64,000 bases of DNA from assembly GCA_029532415.1 (NCBI GenBank), contig JAQOTA010000008.1, positions 248,001 through 312,000 on the forward strand, given 5' to 3'. This document shows, piece by piece, positions 9,801 to 19,522 of the stretch (position 1 is its first letter; each line of letters starts with the position of its first letter). Under the pieces are notes generated by a model. It searched no databases. It saw only the letters and a program-made list of their open reading frames with translations, and was not told the DNA's origin. The position numbers and the translations under genes were made by a program. This DNA comes from Marasmius tenuissimus (Eukaryota > Basidiomycota > Agaricomycetes > Agaricales > Marasmiaceae).

Positions 9801-11201
9801 TGGCGAACTCCGTTCGAAATGCTTTACGGCGAGGCACCTGATGTTTCACATCTCCGAGTTATGGGTTGTGCAGCCTACGTATTCATTCCTGAAGATCGTA
9901 GGAAGAACAAGCTTGCTCCTCGCAGTGAGTTGATGACTTTCATCGGCTACCAGGATGGGATGAAAGGCTTCCTGTTCATGCGAAGTAATAATTCCGTATT
10001 CAAAGGTAGCACTGCACTGTTCGATGAGACGCTATACAATAAGTGTCCTGATGCCAAAACTCGTGGTTTTACACCTGTCGGTAGTGAACCATTTACTTTG
10101 GGTGAAAATCCCAACATTCCTTCGGAAGATGAAGACTCTGATGACGATTGGGACGATACTCCGTTCCCAGATCTCAGACGTCGCTCCGAACCTTCTAAGA
10201 GATCAGAACCTCAGGTTGACGAACCTGCAGGTGGCCCTGCGCCAGGGGATTTGCCACTCCCTCAATCTGGTCCTCCGACGCCTCCAGGCGAACCCGTCGT
10301 TCCTCCGCCTGCACCAGCAGCGGATGGTCCACGCCGGTCTTCGAGGCAGCGGAAGGGTACAACGCAACCTGGTAACATATTTGGTGAACAGCGGAACCCA
10401 AATAGACCCTCAGACATAATTCGCGACTTAGAAAATAATAATACTTGGAGAAACGTCACTGGAGATAAAGAACCTTCACATCCGGTTGATTGTCCTAGCT
10501 CTTCGCAATCTAGGAAAGGCAAAGGTGGTGAAAAGGGGATTCCTGGTCCACTTCTGCCTCCGCCTGCTCCAGAACCCAGTGGAAGCACTGAGTCGCATGA
10601 GGAAGAAAGCGTAGTCGAAAGACTGACCCAAGAAGGGGGAGTAGGATTCGTGATTTATCTGTTGAACAATGCCGTTCCAGTTCACGATTCGCTTCCAACA
10701 TCTGATACTCCTGATTTCTCTAACATCAGAGAGTGGACACTCTGCGATATTCTAAAGTTGCCTGTTGAGCAACAGAAGGAATGGAAGACCGCTTGCCACG
10801 AAGAACTTGAGGCACTTTGTAAGTGCAAGGTCTTCAAACTCTGTGACTTGCCTAAAGGTCGCAAAGCCATCAGAAATAGATGGGTCTTCGACGTTAAGTC
10901 GAATGGTCGCAAGAAAGCGAGACTTGTTGCCAAAGGTTTCTCTCAGGTCGAAGATGTCGACTTTGATGAGATCTTCTCACCAGTTGTTCGTTATGAGACT
11001 GTTCGTATGATGCTTGCTCTCGCAGCTCTCAAAAACTGGTACATCACTTCTGTTGATGTTAAGAACGCCTTCCTTTATGGTGATCTTGTTGAGGAGATTT
11101 ACATGGAACAACCTGAAGGCTTCAAGGTCAAGGGCCAAGAACGCAAGGTACTACGCCTGCGTCGTGCATTATATGGACTGAAGCAAGCTGCCCTTGAGTA
11201 G
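6864..11201 (+). CDS. Element B gag-pol polyprotein, first part (gag, protease, integrase, RT fingers)
   Basis: A single 1,445-codon frame from the ATG after the leader. Gag covers roughly residues 1-430, with a Gln/Arg-rich basic stretch at about 270-330 and no CCHC zinc knuckle. The aspartic protease signature DSGAS is near residue 627. The integrase zinc-binding segment (HFGHPSDKAL...CRGC) starts near 773, and the catalytic triad is Asp ~836 (HSDLKS), Asp ~899 (SDEGGEY) and Glu ~935 (CAERFNR). The reverse transcriptase begins near 1306 (WKTACHEELEAL) and includes RNRWVF and SVDVKNAFLYGDL. The frame ends with TAG right after LKQAALE, where copia enzymes normally have Trp before the palm. 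The remainder is at 11202-12271. Confidence 0.9.
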   Translation: MFDVKKFFSGRFDGTGFRQTYNGEMEAVTKAQGLYRHLTGAAKKPTYPLGEPIVPTITVTTPPGGTAQPAAGTDSDDEPDRHPPTDAQITAYNTALEAWEEKDLQLMGIIQLTSTKEVFEPLKDMDAAKAWSTIVTTYGEPTLSAIYGDFVKLVSFRLTTSHPQARIAKFKHYIERLAEVGVELPELIKALLLIAAIPPEWDAASSKSLHDFDRDPESSSALTVADVHEAIMIEYERQNPQLANRLSAVKRAGNREPSFGQQQRPPQQRQQRGQQQRGQQRQPQQQQQRPSSNQNNGKKKKQQQRGTRGGINQHQGPGNAGGNNGGNNRSHGHSHLASYASVVASPAPIRPYSSITDRRERIALNAVNNSLRAEIASAPPVRAMGSPPPAHFTGHWDKSCDSTVPQPAVKKNPAAMQSFTGFKPSQSVFDDVREARSLVDRLGAPKTARYLKPFEQIVTSAANRSLQNRIEQPRASSSKRLLEDDEGYEGAGSPSSTSSKRSRSADPDEDVEMDWGSDDGMENMTSLFGNDVDNDIAEAAGVEDVPDDVSLGSFHDDRQVPYLDLLSQADANLQRCSQLVGISSARGSRSDLVSLVNFCNAISTHFVGCTQCKGKKSVNNAQGWLLDSGASSHFTNDLNDFAEYESLDGPIVNTANKGNPIQIKGKGTVFIKHNVEGHDGKLTECVSRLYPVYYIPQLDIRLLSMGEFLQDGLSICGNAKKLAFYSSQRRQSLVSYPHMPGQTIYWVHSRKASAEVLMAKSVVYNVNYDIEHRHFGHPSDKALNKARKHTQGFPLDLKMPTKKTPLCRGCAEGKMHEKSFPNSTTRASKPFERIHSDLKSYPVESYHRYKYYISFLDDCMSYVWTSKLKTKDEAVPALRDFLTMVKTQFNTVVKTWMSDEGGEYKGEKFDAVLKEYGIQRDQSIPYTPQQNGCAERFNRTIHEKAEALRFEACMPQSWWEFCHVHAVHLYNRTPVQHLSWRTPFEMLYGEAPDVSHLRVMGCAAYVFIPEDRRKNKLAPRSELMTFIGYQDGMKGFLFMRSNNSVFKGSTALFDETLYNKCPDAKTRGFTPVGSEPFTLGENPNIPSEDEDSDDDWDDTPFPDLRRRSEPSKRSEPQVDEPAGGPAPGDLPLPQSGPPTPPGEPVVPPPAPAADGPRRSSRQRKGTTQPGNIFGEQRNPNRPSDIIRDLENNNTWRNVTGDKEPSHPVDCPSSSQSRKGKGGEKGIPGPLLPPPAPEPSGSTESHEEESVVERLTQEGGVGFVIYLLNNAVPVHDSLPTSDTPDFSNIREWTLCDILKLPVEQQKEWKTACHEELEALCKCKVFKLCDLPKGRKAIRNRWVFDVKSNGRKKARLVAKGFSQVEDVDFDEIFSPVVRYETVRMMLALAALKNWYITSVDVKNAFLYGDLVEEIYMEQPEGFKVKGQERKVLRLRRALYGLKQAALE

Positions 11202-12271
11202 TGGCAAACTCTCAGCTCATCCATGGAAGTACTGGGCTTCAAACACCTGACTTCTGATGCTGGACTCTTCATCTGCAAAGATCCGAAGAGTGGTGAAGTT
11301 GTGTATGCGATCATATACGTTGACGATGCACTCTTCAGGGTCCTAACAAAGCTTTTGTTGACAAGAAGAAAGCTGAATTCATGGCTTGATGGGAATGCCG
11401 CGATATGGGCGATGCTAGCGAGTTTCTCCGCATGAGCATTTGTCGCGAAGGCAATAAGATTATGATTGACCAAAAGGATTATCTGAAGAAGGTCCTTGAA
11501 TGTTTTGGGATGCAGAATGCGAAAGGTGCTCCTACGCCCTTACCAGCTGGCTATGTGCCAACTCCCAACGATGGTCCAGTCAATCCTGCCATTCGCTCCA
11601 AGTTCCAGTCTGTGATTGGGTCGCTTCTGTATATTATGCTGGGCACACGTCCTGATATTGCCTATGCAGTTACGAAGCTTTCCCAGTTCTCTTCCAATCC
11701 AACGAAGGAACACCTCGATAAAGCTCTGTATATCTGCCGCTATCTAGCTGGCACATCAGATTATTCACTTGTCTATGATGGTGACTCTGATGGAGGTCTT
11801 CTTGCGTTCACAGACTCGGATTGGGCTGCCGATCCTATCAAACGCCGTTCGATTACTGGCTATTTCTTTAAGTTAGCAGGCGGCATCTTCTCGTGGCAAT
11901 CACACGCCCAGAAGACTGTAGCACTTTCTTCCACTGAGGCTGAGTATATGGTACTGTTGGATTGCAGTCGTCAAGCTTCCTGGATAAGATTGCTACTCTC
12001 TGAACTTGGAATTGACTTAGGTCCTATTCCAATCTGCGGAGACAATCAAGGCTCTATCTTCATTGCATCTAATCCGGTTCAAGAACGCCGAACCAAGCAC
12101 ATCGATATTCGATATCATTATATTCGATCGTGTGTTGAAGATGGCAAAGTCGAGTTGTTCTTCATTGAAGGAGTCTATAATCCCGCAGACATGTTTACGA
12201 AGAATCTCGGACATGAGAAGTTCTTACGGTTCAGAGATCACCTTGGACTTGAATTCTATTCGTCCACTTGA
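11202..12271 (+). pseudogene. Element B pol remainder (RT palm and RNase H), broken
   Basis: Reading on from the TAG gives WQTLSSSMEVLGFKH and the intact RT catalytic motif YVDD (~11320). A one-base deletion near 11337 (CTTCAGGG where element A has CTTCATGGG) then shifts the frame, and a CGA-to-TGA change near 11388 adds a stop. From 11405 the frame is open again through the RNase H domain: TDSDWA, SWQSHAQKTVALSSTEAEYM, GDNQGSI and KHIDIRYHYIR, ending at a TGA (12269-12271) 42 bases before the 3' LTR. Confidence 0.9.
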
Positions 12272-12300
12272 TTCGCTCAGATGCGTTTTTCAGCTGCACT

Positions 12301-12313
12301 TAGCGAGGGGGTG
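12301..12313 (+). other. Polypurine tract of element B
   Basis: The purine-rich run GCGAGGGGGTG directly abuts the 3' LTR start at 12314, the expected position for the primer of plus-strand synthesis. Confidence 0.6.
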
Positions 12314-12624
12314 TGTTGAATCCGTGGACTATAATTAGATCCCGGTATATCCGAAGTCCCGGGTCATACTTCCCGCCATCATATTATGCGGGACTATTGT
12401 TCCATTTATCATTTCTACTTATGATCATATGTACAAATTCTATTATCATCCTTATATGGTATTCACTATAGTATCTACATGTATATAAGCTCATAGTTCT
12501 CTACTTGAATCTACAGTGTGCTTGAGCTTCTACGTCTCGCCTCTATCTCTCTAAACTCCTCTCTGGTAAGTAGTAGTGTAGCCATGTTGTAGTCCTCTGC
12601 GCTAGGCGTCATGCCGGCTCATCA
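12314..12624 (+). repeat. Element B 3' LTR
   Basis: 311 bp, TGTTGAATCC...GCCGGCTCATCA, nearly identical to the 5' LTR at 6256-6566. Followed by the right copy of the GTTCA duplication (12625-12629). Confidence 0.95.
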
Positions 12625-12985
12625 GTTCAAAGACTTCCTTCATAGAGGTCAACTGAATGATACCCATCAGCAGGAGGTCTTTCTCCTCCCATGCTTCCAG
12701 TGCGGTGTTATACATTGTGATCTGGGCTTCAGTAGGATCTGCCCGATCAGGTTCCTCGTCGGAAACACCAGGTGCAACTGCAGGCATAGCTGCGGCACCG
12801 GGAGAAGGAGTGACCATGATGGTCAGAATGATCTCCCCCAGAGGGTACATTGGCTTCTTAGCCGCACCGGTAAGATGATGATAAAGGCCTTGAGCCTTGG
12901 TAACAGCTTCCATTTCGCTGTGATAGGTCTGGTGGAAACCAGTGCCATTGAAGCGACCGGAGAAGTATTTCTTAACGTCGAACAT
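12625..12985 (-). pseudogene. Element A gag N-terminus, severed by element B
   Basis: Starts MFDVKKYFSGRFNGTGF and runs about 120 codons, closely matching the element B gag start, until KEVFE, where element B inserted. The gag continues at 6255 on the other side of the insertion. It differs from B in several substitutions and a small deletion around residues 50-60. Confidence 0.85.
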
Positions 12986-13239
12986 GGTAGTAAGATGTTA
13001 GGTTTGGCGTTGGATCTAGAAAAGACAGCATCAGCATGCATCTAATCAACACAGGGAGCAGCCATCAAGGCGCTATGCTCAACAAGGAGCATTGGATCCT
13101 TTAGATCCGATGTCGTTGAAGAATGTACATCAATGCCATAGATCAAGCACTCAATTAAGAGGTCAATAGCAACATGCAGGTCTAGCCTAGCTAGTCGATG
13201 ACAGCGGCCTAGGGGTGCTCGTTATTGTAGTCAGGCTAA

Positions 13240-13254
13240 CCGGGGCCCATAACC
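13240..13254 (-). other. Primer-binding site of element A
   Basis: On the minus strand this reads GGTTATGGGCCCCGG next to the LTR end, the same as in element B. Confidence 0.6.
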
Positions 13255-13565
13255 TGATGAGCCGGCATGACGCCTAGCGCAGAGGACTACAACATGGCTA
13301 CACTACTACTTACCAGAGAGGAGTTTAGAGAGGTAGAGGCGAGACGTAGAAGCTCAAGCACACTATGGATTCAGGTAGAGAAATACGAGCTTATATACAT
13401 GTAGAGACTATAGTAAATACCATGTAAGGATGACAATGAAAATTGTACATATGATCATAAGTAGAAATGATAAATGGAACAATAGTCCCGCATAATATGT
13501 TGGCGGGAAGTATGAACTGGGACTTCAGATATACCAGGATCTAAATATAGTCCACAGATTCAACA
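13255..13565 (-). repeat. Element A 5' LTR
   Basis: 311 bp on the minus strand, TGTTGAATCTG...CTCATCA. It carries more substitutions relative to the element B LTRs than those do to each other, in line with an older insertion. Confidence 0.9.
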
Positions 13566-14954
13566 AATAAGCCAGGAATTGCAACTCTCGGCGGGATCTT
13601 GACGTTAGCGCCCAACCAACACCTCGGCAATTCAGATAGCCGGGCTATGTTTTCAACAATTGTATGGCAGCACTAAAACTCCTGCAAGGGCATAGAACCA
13701 GTGTTTGGTATCCAAGGTCCTAAAGCAGCCCGCCTGAGTCATACGGGAGTTCACTCCCAAGCCTGACCTTGAATATCATCACGATCTATGAACCGCCCCT
13801 TTGATGCTACCCCATATCAACTTGCGAAAGGCCTCCAAACTGGGATGATTGTCCCGACTGTTTCAAGAAATCTGGGAAAATCACAGTTGATTACTTCATA
13901 AATTCATTGAAGATTCACCAGCTTCATTACATGATTTTTGAGCCTTGGATGTTGAAAAGAAATAAAACAGTGTTATCCAAGATTGCCGGTGGATCCCCCC
14001 GCATTGTTTATCTAATATCCACAGAATTGTTTGCCCTGTGTCTTGCTGGACTGGTTTTATGGCATTATCAGATGTCTTATGGTGACTCTGAACTGTTTTG
14101 GCTGCTGCATGTGCGTGATTTGAGCAAGACAAGTGAGAAGGAATTTGAATAAATAAAATCAAACTTTCCAAATGTGAAGTTGTGAGGTCAAAGGCAAGCT
14201 CAAACAAAAATTAGTCCAAGTTGAACACTCTGTTCTGCAAAGTATTTGAGGAGTACCAGATGATAATAAATGCTGGGGTACTGAGGCATGCTACGTGAAT
14301 TTATTTTGAATAATACCTGCCAGGGGTTAGTATTTGTCTACCCTAAGCACTGTGAGCACAGCTGTGTATGTTACTTATGATTGCCTTTGGATGCTGAGGG
14401 TGGTGAAGGTCAATAGGGCTGCAGAGCATGCATGTGGCTCGCTGATGCCAGGGGCTGCCAGCAAGTGATTCCGTGCCACTAGAACATCAGGTTTTTCCGA
14501 GTAGATGGCCCCTCGGGGGCAGGAGGATTTCAATCATCTACCATGTGGGAATATGGTTTGGAAGGATTCCAATTCTTCACCCCCAATAACTTTTAATTCC
14601 CTATATGATAATGGAAACTGAATGGGTGGCAAGAGCTTAAAATGCACTGCTTATAATTAGAATCTGTGTGCCCTACGGTACAAGGTTTAATTACAATTAT
14701 CTTACATGGTCTCCTCCAATCTCCGCTTGAACTCATGGCCGTACCACCATCATTCCTAGCGACACCCTGACCTGTTTGACACAGATGGGTGGTCTTTACT
14801 TGATCTTTTTTCCAGAATTGAGACTAAGTAATTTGCAAGGAATGTATCCAATAGGTTGAAGAAACGGTCTCTCGGTTTTATGCCCTCCGTTTAATACTCA
14901 CAGAGCACTGGTTTTTACTTATTCTTTACAATATTTTTGGGCAGAGCTGAAAGG
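13566..14954. other. Intergenic stretch, nothing recognised
   Basis: AT-rich sequence between element A and the first solo LTR. Short open frames on both strands (for example 13907-14152 + and 13896-14207 -) overlap each other and show no family motif. The sequence next to the LTR does not continue the 7-TM gene seen on the other side of element A. Confidence 0.4.
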
Positions 14955-15461
14955 TGTTGAACATGATGGATATCATGTGATACATTGTTGATGTGTTGTT
15001 TACGCGTCACACACTATTTATAGAGCTACGCCTCTATGAACACTTGCGCTCTCATGCAAGAAGTATCTACATAGCTATTGCTTCACAAATGACACTGTAG
15101 ATATCTGCTACGTATGTAGTTGCATCAGGTATGATGCTTATAGTCCTTAGTGCGAGGCACAACAGACTTTAGTAGCTAAGCAGGCCAATAGGACTGCAGA
15201 CACACTCATTAGTATTATGACTATACGGCTAAATACCTACTTCTAGTAGTAGTTTCATACGGTGGTAATGACTCTTACATGTACAGAAACTTGTGTATAA
15301 AAGCTGTTATTCCAAGGCCTTAATCCTTAGGACAATCTACTCGATTATCACCTCTCAAGCATCTCAAAGCACTCTAACTACTAGCTCTACAAGATATCTA
15401 ACCCAAGGTGAGGTTTAGGACATTATAACCCACTGTGCAGTTTGACTATGCTGGCTCATCA
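14955..15461 (+). repeat. Solo LTR 1 of a second copia-like family
   Basis: 507 bp starting TGTTGAACATG and ending GCTGGCTCATCA, matching 24075-24592 over its whole length with scattered differences and small indels. It contains a TATA-like TGTATAAAAG near the 3' third. The 5-bp flanks (AAAGG and AATAC) do not match, so it may be old or rearranged. No internal retroelement sequence lies next to it. Confidence 0.8.
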
Positions 15462-16450
15462 AATACGTTATATTTCCTTTGCACTCTACAACAGAAACTA
15501 AACAGATAGAGCCGCCTGGATATCTCCAGGGATGCGCGCACGACTCGCGTCGCGGCAGAAAGGCATTGAGCTGTCAAAAGGTGTTTACGAAATCAGTACA
15601 GATTGGAACTACAAGGTCCGATGCTCACCATTTTCGAATGCACGAATCGGGCTGCAAAGAAGCTGGCCAGAGGCCGAGCGACATGCAGCTTCTGGACATT
15701 ACCAACTCAGCAAAGAAGCTGACCTCAATGCCTCTTGGACAGATGGGTCCGACAAGCGGTGGGTATAAACCATCTGCCCCTCTCACTCCTCAAAGCCCGT
15801 TGAGCGGATGGTTTGCTGGGACCTGGGTCTGGACAATCGCCGAAGTCGCTCAGAAGCTTCTGAGGACAAGCACGCGACTTATGTTGTGGCTGAGTCGTGT
15901 GAAGAGCGCGAGAATATATGGAACATTAAAACCCAACGAGACGGGGGAAAATCTTCACTCACTGTACTCGCACCCGAAATTCTTGCTGGTCTGCTCAAGT
16001 TCTGCTGAGCAGCCTGCTAATATGATCTAAAATCAACCGGAAGTTTTGGGGAGGTGCACGACGCAAGCAACATGTGCTATGCGCCCAGTAGGAAGCATTG
16101 GCAGGTAAATGAGAGTTAGTACAAGCGGCGGGTGCAAAAAAATTGTGAACTGCTCACTGTTGTGAGCCATAAAATTGATGAGGCCCAGCTGTGGAGTTGA
16201 TGTGTTTGAGAGTGAGGAGTCGCTCAGGATTTCTGAGGACTGGCTCACGTCTTGCAACATGGCCGGGGAGGAAGGAAGGAGCAGAAGATAGACCTGTAGG
16301 ATACCAAAAAAAACTGATTAGTAGAACATAAAGTAAAAAAAAAAAGGCTTACCCCGCCGTTGCGCAAGGCGTTGATGACCAGACATTGACAGCGAGAGGG
16401 AGCTGGGAGGCAAAGGGAGGCGTGTCCAGGTGCCAATGGCTGAGAGCTGG
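15462..16450. other. Gap with weak open frames only
   Basis: Overlapping frames at 15479-16030 and 15532-15768 lack family motifs and a convincing start. A purine-rich run lies near 16335-16346. Nothing else was recognised. Confidence 0.35.
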
Positions 16451-16514
16451 CTGTGGCTGAAACCTTAATCGTGAGAACTGAGTGTAGTTCTCGCAATTAA
16501 GGTTTCAGCCACAG
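16451..16514. repeat. Inverted repeat / hairpin, 28-bp arms with 8-nt loop
   Basis: The left arm (16451-16478, starting CTGTGGCTGAAACC) pairs with the right arm (16487-16514) at 26 of 28 positions around the loop TGAGTGTA. It could be the joined ends of a small inverted-repeat element or a transcription-related hairpin. No gene contains it. Confidence 0.8.
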
Positions 16515-16961
16515 AACACAGCTCCCAGCACAGTTGCTGGATGCCTGTGCCGGCGTCCTCCCTTGACATCAACCTCCCTCAATGTTTGTCCCCCTTCCTC
16601 ACCGCTATTCTTCTTGCTCGCCTACCCAACAACATCGACTACTGCCTGTCTTTGTGCCCGGTTCATCACACACCTCTTTCCTCACTCAACTCCTCACCCT
16701 CTTCCCATTTCTTCATTATTGTTCCTACCTAGCCACAAAGATTTTTGTGTGCTCAGTCCTTGAAAGCTTTCAAGTGACCTCCACCTTTCATGTCAACGGA
16801 AAACTTACCATGGAAACTCACCTCGAAAACTCAAGGTATATTTTTTCCTATCCAACTTCATGATTACTGACATTTATTATATCTTCTCTTTCCTATCGCC
16901 ACAATGAAGGTTGTGTGCATGTCCTCGAAGACTTTCGAACGACGCGTTTCTCTTAGATTCA
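16515..16961. other. Pyrimidine-rich region upstream of the orphan pseudogene
   Basis: C/T-rich sequence (about 16550-16740) of the kind common upstream of fungal genes; it probably held the promoter and leader of the orphan gene that starts at 16962. No distinct motif was found. Confidence 0.3.
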
Positions 16962-19163
16962 ATGGCAGCACACAAGCTGACTCTTGATGATCTGCTGAGG
17001 AATATCCCCTTGATGGGATTCAATGGTGAGTTTTCAGTCATCCTCAATCCCAGATCTACTACTAATGGACGTCAATGCCCTACCTCAGGTGAAATCTCGT
17101 ATGCAGATGGTCTTGTCGCATGCCTACATCCCGGAACGCACAAATTTGTTACTTCTCCCAATGTCTCCTCCATTCTGCCCCCACCTTTTGGCTCTACTCG
17201 AGATCTATATTGCCATGAGGATGGGTTTTACGGCCAGGATGATCCTGTATTGTGCCCTCAGCCGTTCAATTCTCATCATCCCTACCTTCCTTGGGTGTCC
17301 TCCCCTCCATCCTCAGACTCGCACCCTTACAAAACTCATGCCTGTATGTGGACTTGTTTGGACCAATACAACGTGGAGTACGCAAGGCCGGGAGCGAAGA
17401 GAGGGTGTGATATGTCCACGATTCAAACGGGAAATCGAGACCACGAATCGGGATCTGAGAGAACGTGCCAAACAGTACCGTCAACTCAGCAACGTGAACC
17501 ACGTCGACGTCGGTCAACTCCTTTGTGAGTTCAATGACACACTGACTGTGTGGTTCAATCGCATCACCACCGTATCAATGGGCCTCAAGGACATCAAGCT
17601 TGGACTCTCCGAAGTACAGAGAGCCTGGCTCTACTCAAGTGCTCTCCTGGATTGGCTGGAGGCTGCCAAAGGTCAACACAATGGCCAAGCTACCCCGGAC
17701 CTGGACCCCCATCATTGCATGGGAGCTTTCGTGTGGACCGACCAGCATGCCCTGTACTTATGGCGAAACAATGTTCCTGTATACTACATCCGCCCATACG
17801 GCACATTTGACCGACAAGTCATTCTTTCCGTCCAATGCTTCCTTGAGTTGGCTGTATGTGATTCCCCCACAACGCCCCCGTACCCTGTCATTCTCGCAAA
17901 CTGTCAGGCCAGCGCAGATAGGAAGTTTGCAGCTCTGCGTGGAGCAGCCACAACTTGTTACATGAGCTCAAGTCCATTTGAGAATATGCACCTTCCGGGT
18001 GCATATGTTCATCCTACAGCAATGAATCTGCTGGCGGGATCATCTCTCCAACTCGTGCCCCGGCCTCCCTGTCTGCTTCCCATCCTGTCGCCTCTACATC
18101 CCCCGGGACTTCTGTGCACAACACGTCAACGAATCGGTATTCTCCGTACTCCTCAAACCAACCTCGCAAGCAAGGGAAAAAAGGATTGCAGAACTGTAAG
18201 TATCAAAATTTTGCTTTGGGACCTCTCTAATTTATTCATGACAGCACCGCAAGAGCAACGCTCCTTGTATGCAGACATCACACATCCCCTTCTCCCACCC
18301 CCTTTGACTCTGTTTGCTGGGCTCAACGCCTTGATTTATATCCATCACCCTTGCCGGCGTAACAAGACTGGAAAGGCTCCTCGACTTGCAACAATTGTTC
18401 CTGACCCTGCGGTGTTCACTGGTCCCAAGGACCAGACAAAAAGGGACATCTTCTTGAGAGGATGGCAAGCATTCCGCTCCTCATAGTTGGATTGTTGTCA
18501 GTTGTCCTCGGGAAACCCCCCTTTTGTCGCCAATCAAGTATGGAGGAAGCTTTTGTACCTTGAAGCCACCGGATTGTCCACAGTCACTGCGCAGGCCTCA
18601 TCTAGTTCTGAGCATGATCAAAGGGAAGCCTCTGTGCTTGTTTCTGGCATGCTGCAGCAATTCCCACCATCCCCAAACTCGCAATTGCTGCTCACCAACA
18701 AAGGCTGCAAGACCATGATGCATGAACTCAGCTTTCTCAATTTCCGGTCACAGTTGGTTGCCCTCAACATTGAGATGGATCAAACACTTTCCAACCAGCT
18801 GCTTCTATGTCAACCGCAGAGCTCCTTGTTGCAAGGCTTGCTCATTGTCAAAGACAGGCAGAGCTGGTCGATTGTATGTTTGGTGGACATGTGGATGCCC
18901 TCTCAGTGGGTGAGCAGACTTTTACTGGTGGCTTTGCGGCCGAGCATTGGTCAGAACAGGCTGATGTGTTACGTTCCCTTGCCAGGTTGATGTATAGCTG
19001 GCCTGAAGACAAGGATACAATCTGGTCACATTGCAACGGCCCGAACTTTGCCAGTCTGGTAGGTCTGGGCTTGGAGTGGGAGAAAGTTTTGTACAAGTTC
19101 TATGTACAAACTCATTACAACGCATTCGGACATCCACCTGTTCTCCCTCGCCATTGTGTATGA
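16962..19163 (+). pseudogene. Broken orphan gene of an Agaricomycete-type family, function unknown
   Basis: The start (16962) gives a leucine-rich N-terminus, LTLDDLLRNIPLMGFNG, then ACLHPGTHKFVTSPN. Later landmarks are MGAFVWTDQHALYLWRNNVPVYYIRP (about 17717-17795, given here in part as MGAFVWTDQHALYLW), DPAVFTGPKDQTKRD, LSFLNFRSQLVALNIE, and the C-terminus KFYVQTHYNAFGHPPVLP. I recall this layout from uncharacterised Agaricomycete proteins. To keep it, the frame must change near 17190-17215, pass a TAG at 18484-18486, and change again near 18770-18800. A GT-AG intron-like segment lies at 18196-18244, but removing it does not keep the frame. Overall a recent pseudogene or a poorly assembled gene. 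No biochemical role can be given. Confidence 0.55.
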
Positions 19164-19284
19164 TTTCTTTTGTTGTCTACTTTCGTACCATGAATATAGT
19201 ATCTTGATCTTGACCTGATATCTCACACTACAGTGTTTAAAGCGAGGCTTCCAATGCCATAAGTTTACAAAAATATATATATCT

Positions 19285-19440
19285 ATTTTGTTCTGGTTCA
19301 AACCAGTTTACTGGTTTATAAACTGGTCCGAAACCTGTTTGGTAAACCGGTTTGGCCAAACCAGATTTTCGTCCTGGTCTGGTCCGGTTTGGGACCAAGT
19401 GCCGAAAACTGATGGTTCAAACCAACTGATGGCACCACTA
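19285..19440. repeat. Imperfect palindromic ACCGGTTT / ACCAGTTT patch
   Basis: About 150 bp in which variants of AAACCAGTTT, AAACCGGTTT and their complements recur in both orientations (for example CCAGTTTACTGGTTTATAA and GGTAAACCGGTTTGGCCAAA). It looks like a degenerate array of short self-complementary units, sitting between two decayed coding regions. Its nature is unknown. Confidence 0.6.
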
Positions 19441-19522
19441 ATTGCATTTAGGCAAAACCTGGTAGTCATGCCAGGTCAGAGATTCCAATGTATTCAAATC
19501 ACTTGCTAGTTCTCATTCTTGG

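Larger units (their letters stand above)
6256..12624 (+). mobile_element. Element B: young Ty1/copia LTR retrotransposon nested in element A
   Basis: A complete 6,369-bp element: two 311-bp LTRs (TGTTGAATCC...CTCATCA) differing at only two positions that I could see, a primer-binding site, a 1,445-codon gag-pol frame plus a broken remainder, and a polypurine tract. It has a 5-bp target duplication (GTTCA). The near-identical LTRs say it inserted recently, certainly after element A. Despite this, its pol is interrupted by a TAG (11199), a one-base deletion near 11337 and a TGA near 11388, so this copy cannot make a full polyprotein without help. Confidence 0.95.
1426..13565 (-). mobile_element. 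Element A: degenerate Ty1/copia LTR retrotransposon, interrupted by element B
   Basis: Read on the minus strand: a full 311-bp 5' LTR (13255-13565), a primer-binding site (13240-13254), the gag start (12985) running to 12625, the nested element B, then the rest of gag-pol from 6255 down to 1581, and a shortened 3' LTR (1426-1580). Domain order protease, integrase, reverse transcriptase, RNase H places it in Ty1/copia. It is inactive: many frameshifts, loss of roughly 260 bp between integrase and RT, a catalytic-site change (YVDN), and a deletion joining the end of RNase H directly to the LTR middle. The 5-bp flanks (GCCAA left, AATAA right) do not match, so the two ends probably do not come from one insertion. 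Confidence 0.9.

Noticed and set aside
15479..16030. 183-codon plus-strand frame
   Set aside because: Does not begin with ATG, no recognisable motif, and a second frame overlaps it.
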